A DNA stretch of 30,916 bases from Candidatus Aminicenantota bacterium (GTDB taxonomy: Bacteria > Acidobacteriota > Aminicenantia > UBA2199), in assembly GCA_020355945.1 (NCBI GenBank), contig CP070627.1:7417162-7448077 (forward strand). The letters are read 5' to 3'. Of the stretch, positions 1-9,071 are shown piece by piece. The translations under genes were made by a program, and so were the position numbers. Numbering within the stretch: position 1 is the stretch's first letter; every line of letters starts with the position of its first letter. The notes beneath the pieces were generated by a model. That model did no database searches, was not told the origin of the DNA, and was given only the letters and a program-made list of their open reading frames with translations.

Positions 1-4
1 AGCA

Positions 5-730
5 GTGGCAGCCAATCAAAATAAGAAAGAAAGAGAATATTGGTTAAATAAATTGTCCGGCGATTGGGTAAAAACCAGTTTCCCTTTTGATTTTGAACAG
101 GGGGAAGGAGAGAAGGATATGGGAGAAGAGCCGTGTGAATTTTCAAAGGAACTTTCTGCCAAAGCCGTGAAATTAAGCGGCGGTGCGGATGTCAGACTAC
201 AAATGGTCCTGGCAGCCGCGTTGGTTACCCTATTGAACAAGTACACCGGCAGCAGTGATATTATCATCGGGTCCCCTATACTAAAACAGGAGGTGGAAGC
301 TGATTTTATCAACAGGACCTTGATCTTCAGGAACCCGGTAAGGGAAGGGATGACCTTCAAAGAGCTGCTGCTCCAGGTCAAAAATACGATTATAGAGGCG
401 GCAGAGCACCAGAATTTCCCCATGGAGGTACTACTTCACTTATTAAACATACCAGAGGTTCCAGGTACAGGATTTCCATTATTCGATACGGTGCTTGTGT
501 TGGAAAATATCCACGATAAACAGTACCTTGAAAATGTCGATTATAATGTACTTTTTTCCTTTAATCGCAAAGCCGATTGCATTGAAGGTACAGTGGAATA
601 TAATCCGCGGTATTATCGGGCCAAAACCATCCGGCGAATCATCGGGCATTTTATCCGGCTCCTGGAAAAAGCACTCCAGGATGTCAATTTACCCTTATCC
701 CGGGCAAAAATCCTCTCAGAACAAGAAAGA
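5..730 (+). other. Half condensation domain (C-lobe only) at N-terminus
   Basis: The protein opens at KEREYWLNKLSG, which normally lies in the middle of a condensation domain, and runs to the usual C-A linker ILSEQERTQLL near residue 236. The N-lobe carrying HHxxxDG is absent. The same truncated arrangement starts the protein at 15634, with closely similar sequence, so it looks like a conserved design rather than a damaged copy. Without the catalytic His it should not condense. A docking or structural role with the C domain of the preceding protein is inference. For this copy, extension upstream of the window cannot be excluded. Confidence 0.7.
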
Positions 731-3700
731 ACACAGTTGTTAGATACCTTCAACGGTAAAGAGATGGATATTCCCCAGGATAAAACCCTTCATGGATTAT
801 TTGAGGAACAGGCAGCGAGAACGCCGGACTATGTGGCCCTGATAGGGCAAATTACAAAGGGGAAGGCGGCCTTCGGCGGGAATGTTTCCATTACCTACAA
901 AGAATTAAATGAAAAATCCAATCAACTGGCCCAATTATTAGGGTCAAAAGGCGTGGGTCCTGACACCTTCGTGGGTCTACTGGCGGAGCCATCGGTGGAA
1001 ATGATGATTGGGGTCCTGGGTATATTAAAATCCGGGGGTGCTTATTTGCCCATAGACCCGGACAGCCCTTTGGAGAGGATCAATTTCATATTGGCAGACA
1101 GCGGAGCGAAAGTGCTTATTACTACTAGCACGTTGGCTGAAGAAAGTGAGAAGGTAAGAATGTGGGAAGGTGAGAAAATTTTAATAGGTGGGGAGTTACA
1201 AAGCACTGAGTCCCCTGGAAAATCCTCTCTCCACAGGGGTGCCCGTGACCGCAGGAAGGGGCGGGGTGGGTCGAATCTCGCCTACGTCATCTACACCTCT
1301 GGCACCACTGGTAAACCCAAAGGTGTTTTAGTGGAACATGGCAATGGTGTGACTTACATATACGCCTTCCTTAATGAATTTGAAATCACACCGCAGGATA
1401 CTGTTATTCAACTGGCTGCATACACCTTTGATGTTTTTATTGAAGAAGTCTTTCCTGTTCTTTTTAAAGGTGGAAAAATTGCCATTCCCCCTACACGGGG
1501 AATCATAGATATTGAGGTTATAACCGAGTTTATCACCTGCCATCAAGTTACCCTCATGGATTGCACCCCTTTATTGCTAAATGAATTTAATAAACTTAAT
1601 CCCGGAGACCTGGGTAGTATTCATACCTTTATCAGTGGGGGTGATGTTTTAAAGAAAGAGTATGTGGATCAACTTTTAAAAATAGGGAACCTCTACAATA
1701 CTTACGGACCCACAGAGACCACTGTGTGTGCGACTTATTACCGGTATGCACCAGGGACAGTGGAATCCAACATCCCTATTGGAAAACCTATTCCCAATTA
1801 CAGGGTTTATATTCTGGACAAAAGCAGTGAGCTTTTACCCATTGGAGTCGCGGGTGAATTATGTATTTCCGGCGAAGGGGTGACCCGTGGCTATTTGAAC
1901 CGCCCGGAGTTAACCGCAGAGAAATTTGACCATGATGGATATAATAGGTCCTATAGGTCTTATAAGTCCTATATTATCTACAAAACCGGTGATTTGGCGC
2001 GGTGGCTGGGGGATGGGAATATCGAGTTTTTGGGCCGAATGGATTCCCAGGTCAAAGTCAGGGGGTTCAGGATTGAATTGGGAGAGATAGAGAGCCGGTT
2101 ATTAATCCATGATTTGATACAAAAGACCCTGGTAATCGACAGGGAGGATGAAAATGGAGAGAAGTATCTATGTGCCTATATTGTGTCTGAAGAAGCTGTT
2201 GATCTTTCCGAAGTCAAAGATTTTCTATCCAAAAGTTTACCTTATTATATGGTCCCCTCCTATTTTATGTTTATTGATAGAATACCCCTGACCCCCAATG
2301 GTAAAGTGGATAGAAAAACCCTGCCTGCACCGGAAGTCGCAGCAGGTGTAGAATATGCAGCCCCCGGCAATGATGTTGAAGAGAAATTGGTAGAGATATG
2401 GTCGAAGGTACTTCATATTGATAAGGACAAAATCGGTATTCATACAAATTTTTTTGAGGTAGGGGGCCATTCGTTACGGGCCACGGTTTTAATGACAAAA
2501 ATCCATAAAGAGTTTGGGATTAAAGTGCCCATGGCAGAAATATTTAAAACCCCCACCATCAGGGGATTGTCCAGCTACATCAATACAACCGCTGTACCAA
2601 AAAAGCAGCACGATTCCATTGAAACGGCAGAGAAAAAAGAATATTATCCCCTCTCTTCAACACAGAGCCGGTTCTATATTCTCCAGCGGGTAACGCCGGA
2701 AAGTACTGCCTACAATATGGCAGCCATCCACCAGTTGGAAGGCCATGTTGAAAAAGAAAAATTTGAAGAGGCACTGAACGCATTGATAAAAAGACATGAA
2801 ACCCTGCGAACATCGTTTCAATTAATCGACAGCCAACCTGGTCCGATCCAGCGAATCCATGAGAAGGTGGAGTTTAAAATAGACTATTATTCAGCCACAG
2901 AGGACACAGGGGAAGCGAGGACCACTATAAAGAACTTCATTCGTCCGTTTGACCTATCTCAGCCACCCCTTTTGCGGTTGGGATTAATAAAATTGGCAGA
3001 GGAAAAGCATATACTGATGTTCGACATGCATCATATTATCTGCGACGGTATATCTATGATTCTCTTTTTAAGGGAATTTATCACCCTTTATCCAGGTGGG
3101 GAACTGCGGCCGCAAGCGCTGCAATATAGAGATTTTGCCCGGTGGCAGTATAACCGGCTGACATCAGGCAAACTAAAGAAGTCAAAAGCGCACTGGCTGA
3201 AGAGATTTTCCCAGAAGATGCCGGTTGTAAATATGCCCACTGATTTTCCCAGACCAGCAATACAGAGCTTTGAAGGCGACCGATTCCATTTCCCCCTGGA
3301 AAGTTCTTTAACTGGCCATCTTAACCAGTTGATAAAAGAGACAGGAACCACGTTATTTATGGTTCTATTGGCGGTATATAATATTTTGTTGTCCAGGTAT
3401 ACGGGCCAGGAGGAAATCGTCATCGGCACCACCATTGCAGGAAGACCTCACTCAGACCTGGAGAATATCATCGGCCTTTTGATTGAAACCCTGGCATTAA
3501 GAAATTATCCCGCAGGTGATCGGAGGTTCAGCGAATTTTTAAAGGAAGTTAAACAGAGGACATTAGAAGATTTTGACAACCAGGACTATCCCTTTAAAGA
3601 GTTGATCAAACAAGTTGGGGGTGAAAATGAGATCAGTCGGAACCCGGTGTTTGATGTCATGTTGATGGTGCAAATTTTAGAATCCCCAAATTTTGAACTG

Positions 3701-6700
3701 GAAGGATTACGGTTTTCTCCCTATGAATTCCTAAAAGGTGAAAAACAGCATATGTCCAAGGTTGATTTAACAATAGAAGCGATAGAATCGAGAGAGGAGA
3801 TGATTTATTTCGTGTTGGAGTATTGTACCCGGCTGTATAAACGGGAGACCATAGAGCGATTGGCACGACATTTTGTAAATATCATCCGCGAAGTGGTGAA
3901 GGCCCCTGAAATTAAATTGTCCGCCATCCAGGTGATCAGCGAAAAGGAAAAGAAGCAATTGGCGGAAGAGCTTAATGACACTGATTTGGAATATACCAGG
4001 ACGAAGATGGCTCATGAATTATTTGAGGAACAGGCAGAGAGAACCCCGGACCATATAGCCCTGGTAGGGCAAATTCCAAAGGGGGTGGCACCCCCAGCCT
4101 ATAAAGAATCCCAAATTACAAACAAAGCGGTGTCCTTCGGACAGGTTTTAAACGCCTTCGGCGGGATGCATCTTACTTACAGGGAATTAAACAAAGCATC
4201 CGATCAATTGGCATATATGTTGAAAGAAAAAGGCGTCCAACCCGATACCATTGTGGGCATCATGGTGGAACCATCGATAGAAATGGTGATTGGTTTATTG
4301 GGCATATTAAAATCCGGCGGTGCGTATTTGCCAATTGAACCCGATTACCCGGAAGAGCGGGTGAATTACATGTTAGAAGATAGTGGAGCGAAGATTTTAC
4401 TAACTGCGCCATTAACTCAGGTACAGATATCCTCCTCAACCTCAATCGCAACCTCAACCTGTCAGGTTAGCTCTGCTAACCTGGCTTACGTCATCTACAC
4501 TTCAGGTACTACGGGCCGGCCCAAAGGTGTATTGGTGGAGCATCAGAACCTTACCGCCTATATCAATGCCTTTGAGAATGAATTTGATCCGGGTGAGGAT
4601 GATGTGGTCATCCAGCAGGTCTCTTATGCTTTTGATGCTTTTGTTGAGGAACTCTATCCCATCCTGTTGAAGGGAGGCAAATTGGCAATTCCTGGCAGTG
4701 AGGTGATCAGGGATATCTCTGCGTTATGTGATTTTATTGCGAAGCACCGGGCTACTTTTATTACCTGTTCGCCGCAGTTGTTGAATGAGTTGAACAACTT
4801 CCCCGACCAGTTGGTTTCCCTTCGGATTTTGATTAGCGGCGGCGATCGGTTAAAAGCTGAATACATTGGAAATCTCATGAGAGTAGGAAAGGTTTACAAC
4901 ACTTATGGCCCTACAGAGTCCACGGTTTGTGCCACCTATTACAGGTGCTTGAAATCGGTGGATCTACCCTCTAATGTTCCCATTGGTAAACCCATTTCCA
5001 ATTACAAGCTTTACATTTTGGACAAATACATGAACGTTTTACCGGTGGGAGTGGGTGGTGAATTATGCGTGGCTGGTAAAGGTGTTACTCGGGGGTACCT
5101 GAATCGACCGGAATTGACTTCGGAGAAGTTTTGCCTTCGGCGACCAGGGGGCGAGAGCATTGCGCAGAGCGCAGAGCGCACAGCTTTTGGTGCAAAGCAC
5201 GCAGCCTTTTTAGGCTCCCCTCGCCGAGGGGCCCCTGGACCCCGCAAAAACTTTTTATTAAAAGTGTCCTATTTGTCCTATATGTCCCATATGTCCTATA
5301 TTTACAAAACCGGTGATTTGACCCGGTGGTTATCGGATGGGAATATTGAGTTTTTGGGCCGTATTGATCGGCAGGTGAAAATACGAGGATACCGCATCGA
5401 ATTGGGTGAGATCGAGAACCAATTGGTGACTTTGGAGAGCATAAAAGAGGCAGCGGTGGTGGAAGGAGAAAGAAAGTCCGGTCAAAATTACCTGGCCGCT
5501 TATGTGGTGGTGAATCCGGAAGTACCCCTTGAGGCGGCTGAAGTAAAAAGCCGTTTGGCCCAACAATTACCCGATTACATGATACCCCCCTATATCATGG
5601 AAGTAGAGGAAATTCCCTTGACCCTTTTGGGCAAAGTAGACCGGAAGCAGTTACCCAGTCCCGATGCTCCTTCAGACCGGCCTTATGCCGCACCTGAAAG
5701 CGATAAAGAGAAAATAGTGGCAGAAATCTGGAAAGAAGTGCTGGAAAAGGACCCCGTGGGTTTGGACGATAATTTCTTCGACCTGGGAGGCACATCACTG
5801 GATATCTTTAAAGTCAACACCCGGATGAACGAAATATTTCAAAAACAAATCCCTGTGGTTAACATGTACCAACATAGTACCATCCGGTCATTGGTACGGT
5901 TTCTACAGGAAGAAGGAGATGAAAAAGGCATCTCCGAAGAAAAACAAAAAGAGCTTGTCAATGCCATTGCCAGAGGTAAAGATAAACTGAAAAAAGTAAT
6001 CAAAAAAGAGAGTGTGAGAACTGGCATTGAAATAGCTGTCATTGGTATGGCCTGTGTTTTCCCGGGAGCGCCAAACATTGCTGAGTTCTGGGAGAATTTA
6101 AAGAACGGTATTGAAACCATCAGCTTTTTCACGGATGAAGAAATGGAGGCAGAAGGGTTAGATGCCCAAATCCTTGAGAACCCTAATTATATAAAAGCCA
6201 GAGGAATTATACCAGGGGTGGAGTATTTTGATTCGACTTTTTTTGGGTATGCGCCCATTGAAGCCCAAATCATGGACCCGCAGATGCGTGTATTTACCCA
6301 GTGCATCTGGCATGCATTGGAAGATGCCGGCTATGATCCCTTTGGTTATAACCGGCGAATCGGTTTATATGCCGGGGCCTCACCTAATCTTCAATGGGAG
6401 ACATTTACCGCTTTTTCCACTGTGAGCCAGGGATTCAGTGGATTCATGACCGCACAATTAGCAGACAAGGATTTCATGTGCACCCATATTTCTTATAAAT
6501 TAAATTTGAAAGGGCCCAGTGTTTCTCTTCACACTGCCTGTTCCACTTCTCTGGTGGCGATTCACTGGGCGGTCCAGGGACTTTTACACGGGGAATGCGA
6601 AATGGCATTAGCCGGGGGAGTTTCAATATCTTACCCTTCAAAAAGAGGGTATCATTACCAACCAGGAATGATTTATTCTGCCGATGGTCATAACAGGACG

Positions 6701-9022
6701 TTTGATGCCAAAGCCAGCGGGTCAATATTTGGAGATGGGGTTGGAGTGGTGGTGTTAAAGAACCTGGAAGACGCTTTGGCAGATAGAGATCATATATATG
6801 CGGTTATCAAAGGTTCAGCCATTAATAATGATGGGTATCGAAAAGTAGGTTACACCGCGCCCAGTGTTGATGGTCAGGCCGAGGTGATCAAGGCCGCCCA
6901 ATTAATGGCAGAGGTGGAACCTGAAAGTATCACTTTTATCGAAGCCCACGGCACAGCAACCCAATTGGGAGATACCGTGGAAATCGAAGCCTTGAAACAA
7001 GTATTTAATAGTGATAAGAAAAAGTACTGCGCCATTGGTACTGTAAAAAGCAATTTCGGTCATCTTTATTCTGCAGCGGGTGCAGCCGGGTTTATCAAAA
7101 CCGTATTGGCCCTTAAACACCGGTTAATTCCCCCCAGCCTTCATTTCAAAAACCCCAATCCTGAAATTGATTTTGAAAACAGCCCCTTCTATGTGGTTAC
7201 AGAACCGAAAGAATGGAAAACGGATGGGTATCTGCTGCGTGCCGGGGTCAGTTCTTTTGGCATCGGCGGCACCAACGCCCATGTGGTGCTGGAAGAATTC
7301 TTAGAGGGGACAAGGGGGCTTGCCCCCTTGCCTGATGCACACCCATCACGAAATTATCAATTAATTTTATTATCTGCCAAAACCCCAACCGCGCTTGAGA
7401 AGCAAACCGGGAATTTAGTGGAGTTTTTAAAGAAAAATCCAGGTATTAACCTGGCAGATATGGCGTATATGCTGCAAGTGGGCAGGAAGCACTTCCCCTA
7501 CAGGCGAATGGCTGTAGGCTCAACGCTTAAAGGAGACCTGGACAGGCTGGCACTTTATATGAAACGGGTTCCCGCTGCCCGGGCAAGAGAAGAAAATCGG
7601 CCCATAATCTTTATGTTTTGCGGTCAGGGTTCCCAATATGTGAATATGGGAATTGACCTGTACCGTAGCGAACCCATCTTCCAGGAAGAAATGGACCGCT
7701 GTTTCGAAATCCTAAAACCCCTGATGGGTTACGATATCAAAGAAATTCTTTATCCCTCCTTTATCTCCAATAAGTCCAATAGGTCCTATAGGTCCAATAT
7801 TAATCAAACCCAATTCACCCAGCCCGTGGTATTTTCTTTTGAATATGCATTGGCCAAATTATTAATCCGCTGGGGAATCAAACCCCGGGCCATGATCGGA
7901 TACAGCTTTGGCGAGTACATTGCCGCCTGCATTGCTGGTGTGTTTTCTTTACAAGACGCATTAAAACTGGTCATCATGAGGGGAAAATTAACCCAACAAA
8001 GCCCTATTGGTGCCATGACCAGTGTGCCGCTGCCGGAAAAGGAACTCAAACCACTGTTGAATAAAGATTTATCCTTAGCCATTGTCAATGGCCCCACCTG
8101 CATTGTTTCCGGTGCCAAAGAGGTAGTTGAGGCCTTTGAACAAGAAATGAAAAAAAAGAGAATATTATGTGTGCCCCTGAATATGTCTCAAGCCATCCAT
8201 TCAAGTTTGATGGAACCCATCCGAGACCAATTGGAAAATAGGATAAAAGAGTTTCGGTTAAATGAACCTCAAATTCCGTATATATCAAATGTAAGTGCTC
8301 AATGGATTACAGGGGAAGAAGCGGCGGCCCCCGGGTATTGGGGTGAGCATTTGTGTTCCACCGTCCGGTTTTCCGACGGTCTTAAAGAGCTGTTGAAACA
8401 AGATAATGCTATTTTTATAGAAATCGGAGCAGGACGGATTTTGGGGATGATGGTACGAACGCACCCGGATAAAAAACCCGGGCATATGGTTCTGAATACT
8501 GTTAAACACCAGCAGGAGAAAGTCACGGATGATTATTTTTTATTGGATAAAGTGGGCCAGTTGTGGCTCCAGGGTCAGCGTATCGATTGGGAAGCATTTC
8601 ATGGGAATGAGAAGAGATATCGGCTGTCGCTGCCGGGGTATCCTTTTGAAGGAAAAAGGTATTGGCTGGAACCCAATATCAATCCCTTTCAGGTTGGAAG
8701 TGGTATAGGTACGGGTGTAAGCGCATCCTCTGAACCGCTTCCGGGCTTTGAGGCCCTGGAAATCCCGGACGAAAATTATAAAGCTCCCCGAAATGAATTG
8801 GAACAGAGGATTTTACAGATGTGGCAGGAATATATGGGAGTCGAAAAAGTAGGCATCCATGACGATTTTTTCTATTTAAATGGAAATTCGTTGATCGCTA
8901 CTCAATTAATGGCACGATTAACGGAGGAATACCAGGTGCAAATCCCTGCCCATCGTTTTTATGAAAAACCCACCATCGCGCACCTGGCCGAAGTGATTAA
9001 GGAATTAGTAAAAAATAAATAA
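5..9022 (+). CDS. Hybrid NRPS-PKS: half-C, A-T, C-A-T, KS-AT-T
   Basis: This megasynthase activates and condenses two amino acids, then extends the chain with one malonate-type unit. Domains by residue: C-lobe-only condensation remnant 1-245; A1 257-775 (TSGTTGKPKG near 431, YGPTET near 567, YKTGDL near 659, NGK near 766); T1 with Ser823; complete C 877-1320 with HHxxxDG at 1009-1015; A2 1335-1880; T2 with Ser1931 (GGTSL); KS 2007-2440 with Cys2179, His2315 and His2353; AT 2530-2840 with GQGSQ near 2540, Ser2634 in GYSFG and His2732 in QAIH; T3 with Ser2962 (NGNSL). There is no KR, DH or ER, so a beta-keto group should remain. QAIH is closest to the malonyl-type HAFH motif. By-eye codes are DVEDIGTVC (A1) and DAETIGTVC (A2); A2 resembles the Lys code I recall from bacitracin synthetase. 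The GTG at 5 is the first start in the window, but the frame is open to the edge, so the true start could lie upstream. Several loops hold repeat-derived insertions. Confidence 0.93.
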   Translation: MAANQNKKEREYWLNKLSGDWVKTSFPFDFEQGEGEKDMGEEPCEFSKELSAKAVKLSGGADVRLQMVLAAALVTLLNKYTGSSDIIIGSPILKQEVEADFINRTLIFRNPVREGMTFKELLLQVKNTIIEAAEHQNFPMEVLLHLLNIPEVPGTGFPLFDTVLVLENIHDKQYLENVDYNVLFSFNRKADCIEGTVEYNPRYYRAKTIRRIIGHFIRLLEKALQDVNLPLSRAKILSEQERTQLLDTFNGKEMDIPQDKTLHGLFEEQAARTPDYVALIGQITKGKAAFGGNVSITYKELNEKSNQLAQLLGSKGVGPDTFVGLLAEPSVEMMIGVLGILKSGGAYLPIDPDSPLERINFILADSGAKVLITTSTLAEESEKVRMWEGEKILIGGELQSTESPGKSSLHRGARDRRKGRGGSNLAYVIYTSGTTGKPKGVLVEHGNGVTYIYAFLNEFEITPQDTVIQLAAYTFDVFIEEVFPVLFKGGKIAIPPTRGIIDIEVITEFITCHQVTLMDCTPLLLNEFNKLNPGDLGSIHTFISGGDVLKKEYVDQLLKIGNLYNTYGPTETTVCATYYRYAPGTVESNIPIGKPIPNYRVYILDKSSELLPIGVAGELCISGEGVTRGYLNRPELTAEKFDHDGYNRSYRSYKSYIIYKTGDLARWLGDGNIEFLGRMDSQVKVRGFRIELGEIESRLLIHDLIQKTLVIDREDENGEKYLCAYIVSEEAVDLSEVKDFLSKSLPYYMVPSYFMFIDRIPLTPNGKVDRKTLPAPEVAAGVEYAAPGNDVEEKLVEIWSKVLHIDKDKIGIHTNFFEVGGHSLRATVLMTKIHKEFGIKVPMAEIFKTPTIRGLSSYINTTAVPKKQHDSIETAEKKEYYPLSSTQSRFYILQRVTPESTAYNMAAIHQLEGHVEKEKFEEALNALIKRHETLRTSFQLIDSQPGPIQRIHEKVEFKIDYYSATEDTGEARTTIKNFIRPFDLSQPPLLRLGLIKLAEEKHILMFDMHHIICDGISMILFLREFITLYPGGELRPQALQYRDFARWQYNRLTSGKLKKSKAHWLKRFSQKMPVVNMPTDFPRPAIQSFEGDRFHFPLESSLTGHLNQLIKETGTTLFMVLLAVYNILLSRYTGQEEIVIGTTIAGRPHSDLENIIGLLIETLALRNYPAGDRRFSEFLKEVKQRTLEDFDNQDYPFKELIKQVGGENEISRNPVFDVMLMVQILESPNFELEGLRFSPYEFLKGEKQHMSKVDLTIEAIESREEMIYFVLEYCTRLYKRETIERLARHFVNIIREVVKAPEIKLSAIQVISEKEKKQLAEELNDTDLEYTRTKMAHELFEEQAERTPDHIALVGQIPKGVAPPAYKESQITNKAVSFGQVLNAFGGMHLTYRELNKASDQLAYMLKEKGVQPDTIVGIMVEPSIEMVIGLLGILKSGGAYLPIEPDYPEERVNYMLEDSGAKILLTAPLTQVQISSSTSIATSTCQVSSANLAYVIYTSGTTGRPKGVLVEHQNLTAYINAFENEFDPGEDDVVIQQVSYAFDAFVEELYPILLKGGKLAIPGSEVIRDISALCDFIAKHRATFITCSPQLLNELNNFPDQLVSLRILISGGDRLKAEYIGNLMRVGKVYNTYGPTESTVCATYYRCLKSVDLPSNVPIGKPISNYKLYILDKYMNVLPVGVGGELCVAGKGVTRGYLNRPELTSEKFCLRRPGGESIAQSAERTAFGAKHAAFLGSPRRGAPGPRKNFLLKVSYLSYMSHMSYIYKTGDLTRWLSDGNIEFLGRIDRQVKIRGYRIELGEIENQLVTLESIKEAAVVEGERKSGQNYLAAYVVVNPEVPLEAAEVKSRLAQQLPDYMIPPYIMEVEEIPLTLLGKVDRKQLPSPDAPSDRPYAAPESDKEKIVAEIWKEVLEKDPVGLDDNFFDLGGTSLDIFKVNTRMNEIFQKQIPVVNMYQHSTIRSLVRFLQEEGDEKGISEEKQKELVNAIARGKDKLKKVIKKESVRTGIEIAVIGMACVFPGAPNIAEFWENLKNGIETISFFTDEEMEAEGLDAQILENPNYIKARGIIPGVEYFDSTFFGYAPIEAQIMDPQMRVFTQCIWHALEDAGYDPFGYNRRIGLYAGASPNLQWETFTAFSTVSQGFSGFMTAQLADKDFMCTHISYKLNLKGPSVSLHTACSTSLVAIHWAVQGLLHGECEMALAGGVSISYPSKRGYHYQPGMIYSADGHNRTFDAKASGSIFGDGVGVVVLKNLEDALADRDHIYAVIKGSAINNDGYRKVGYTAPSVDGQAEVIKAAQLMAEVEPESITFIEAHGTATQLGDTVEIEALKQVFNSDKKKYCAIGTVKSNFGHLYSAAGAAGFIKTVLALKHRLIPPSLHFKNPNPEIDFENSPFYVVTEPKEWKTDGYLLRAGVSSFGIGGTNAHVVLEEFLEGTRGLAPLPDAHPSRNYQLILLSAKTPTALEKQTGNLVEFLKKNPGINLADMAYMLQVGRKHFPYRRMAVGSTLKGDLDRLALYMKRVPAARAREENRPIIFMFCGQGSQYVNMGIDLYRSEPIFQEEMDRCFEILKPLMGYDIKEILYPSFISNKSNRSYRSNINQTQFTQPVVFSFEYALAKLLIRWGIKPRAMIGYSFGEYIAACIAGVFSLQDALKLVIMRGKLTQQSPIGAMTSVPLPEKELKPLLNKDLSLAIVNGPTCIVSGAKEVVEAFEQEMKKKRILCVPLNMSQAIHSSLMEPIRDQLENRIKEFRLNEPQIPYISNVSAQWITGEEAAAPGYWGEHLCSTVRFSDGLKELLKQDNAIFIEIGAGRILGMMVRTHPDKKPGHMVLNTVKHQQEKVTDDYFLLDKVGQLWLQGQRIDWEAFHGNEKRYRLSLPGYPFEGKRYWLEPNINPFQVGSGIGTGVSASSEPLPGFEALEIPDENYKAPRNELEQRILQMWQEYMGVEKVGIHDDFFYLNGNSLIATQLMARLTEEYQVQIPAHRFYEKPTIAHLAEVIKELVKNK
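1208..1266 (+). repeat. GC-rich hairpin insertion in A2-A3 loop of first A domain
   Basis: In the linker before the A3 motif there is CCCCTG...CAGGGG with an AGGGGTGCCC...GGGGCGGGG tract, encoding a Gly/Arg-rich stretch unlike normal A-domain sequence. It resembles the dispersed intergenic repeats found elsewhere in this window in composition and in palindromic ends. It is in frame. No second copy of this exact sequence was found in the window, so the repeat assignment is weak. Confidence 0.4.
1940..1978 (+). repeat. TCCTATA microrepeat, in frame, before A7 motif
   Basis: Degenerate tandem units of about 9-10 nt built on GGTCCTATA / AAGTCCTAT encode a Ser-Tyr-Arg/Lys peptide directly before YKTGDL. 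Related units occur at the equivalent position at 5264-5303 and 17721-17772, and in the AT domain at 7766-7800. Confidence 0.65.
4081..4095 (+). repeat. Palindrome GGGGGTGGCACCCCC inside C-A linker loop
   Basis: A 7-bp-arm palindrome lies within an in-frame insertion of about 100 nt (roughly 4065-4165) between the first strand of the second A domain and its LTYRELN motif. The insertion ends with GCCTTCGGCGGGA, also present in the first A domain near 872-884 at the homologous loop, so both A domains of this protein carry related extra sequence there. Confidence 0.5.
4431..4484 (+). repeat. CCTCAACCT repeat, in frame, before A3 motif
   Basis: Repeated CCTCAA / AACCTCAACCTG units followed by CAGGTTAGC...GCTAACCTG encode a Ser/Thr-rich run and CQVSSAN just before LAYVIYTSG. 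Homologous sequence occurs at the same loop at 10895-11003 and 24719-24800. Confidence 0.65.
5144..5243 (+). repeat. 100-nt in-frame element, copy 1 (forward)
   Basis: This stretch is, by direct base comparison, the exact reverse complement of 11706-11805. It begins CCAGGGGGCG and ends GCCCCTGGACCCC, giving CCAGGGG/CCCCTGG terminal inverted repeats, and contains tandem GCGCAGA units. It lies in frame between A6 (LNRPELTSEKF) and A7 (YKTGDL) of the second A domain, adding roughly 33 residues. A related GCCTTCGGCGA boundary precedes it. Confidence 0.92.
5264..5303 (+). repeat. TGTCCTATA microrepeat before A7 of second A domain
   Basis: Four degenerate units (TGTCCTATT, TGTCCTATA, TGTCCCATA, TGTCCTATA) encode a Ser-Tyr/His-Met run directly before YKTGDL, immediately downstream of the 100-nt element. 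Confidence 0.7.
7304..7334 (+). repeat. GGGGGCTTGCCCCC hairpin repeat in KS-AT linker
   Basis: This 31-nt stretch centred on CAAGGGGGCTTGCCCCCTTG (7311-7330) is identical to 10580-10610 in the next gene and encodes EGTRGLAPLP in both. Here it sits after the KS C-terminal motif NAHVVLEE, a non-homologous location, so shared ancestry of the host domains does not explain the identity. Confidence 0.85.
7766..7800 (+). repeat. TCCAATA/TCCTATA microrepeat in AT domain
   Basis: Tandem units TCCAATAAG, TCCAATAGG, TCCTATAGG and TCCAATATT encode a Ser/Asn/Arg/Tyr-rich loop between ILYPSF and the TQPVVFSFEYAL segment of the acyltransferase. They belong to the same microrepeat family as those before A7 in the A domains. 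Confidence 0.65.
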
Positions 9023-9027
9023 GGAAG
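9021..9027 (+). promoter_or_regulatory. Shine-Dalgarno site for an 11-codon leader ORF
   Basis: AAGGAAG lies 8 nt before a GTG at 9036. It is too far (40 nt) from the ATG at 9068 to serve that start directly, and that ATG has no clear Shine-Dalgarno of its own. Confidence 0.45.
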
Positions 9028-9035
9028 TTCACCTG

Positions 9036-9071
9036 GTGGCTAAAAAACAGATAGAAGTAGATATTACATGA
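9036..9071 (+). CDS. Putative 11-codon leader peptide overlapping the next start (ATGA)
   Basis: GTG at 9036 opens an 11-codon frame (reading VAKKQIEVDIT from the table) whose TGA stop at 9069-9071 overlaps the ATG at 9068 of the next NRPS in the classic ATGA arrangement. A good Shine-Dalgarno precedes the GTG and a poor one precedes the ATG, so translation of the synthetase may be coupled to termination of this tiny ORF. Alternatives are chance, or a one-base indel that separated an original N-terminal extension. The length is too short for composition tests. Confidence 0.35.
   Translation: MAKKQIEVDIT

Noticed and set aside
5..730. Half condensation domain as a simple window-edge truncation
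   Set aside because: The independent copy at 15634 has the same N-terminal boundary with a clear start, so I favour a real half domain. The edge caveat remains for this copy.
5131..5316. Small + strand ORF over the 100-nt element
   Set aside because: It is an off-frame reading of the A domain with no start signal or recognisable protein.
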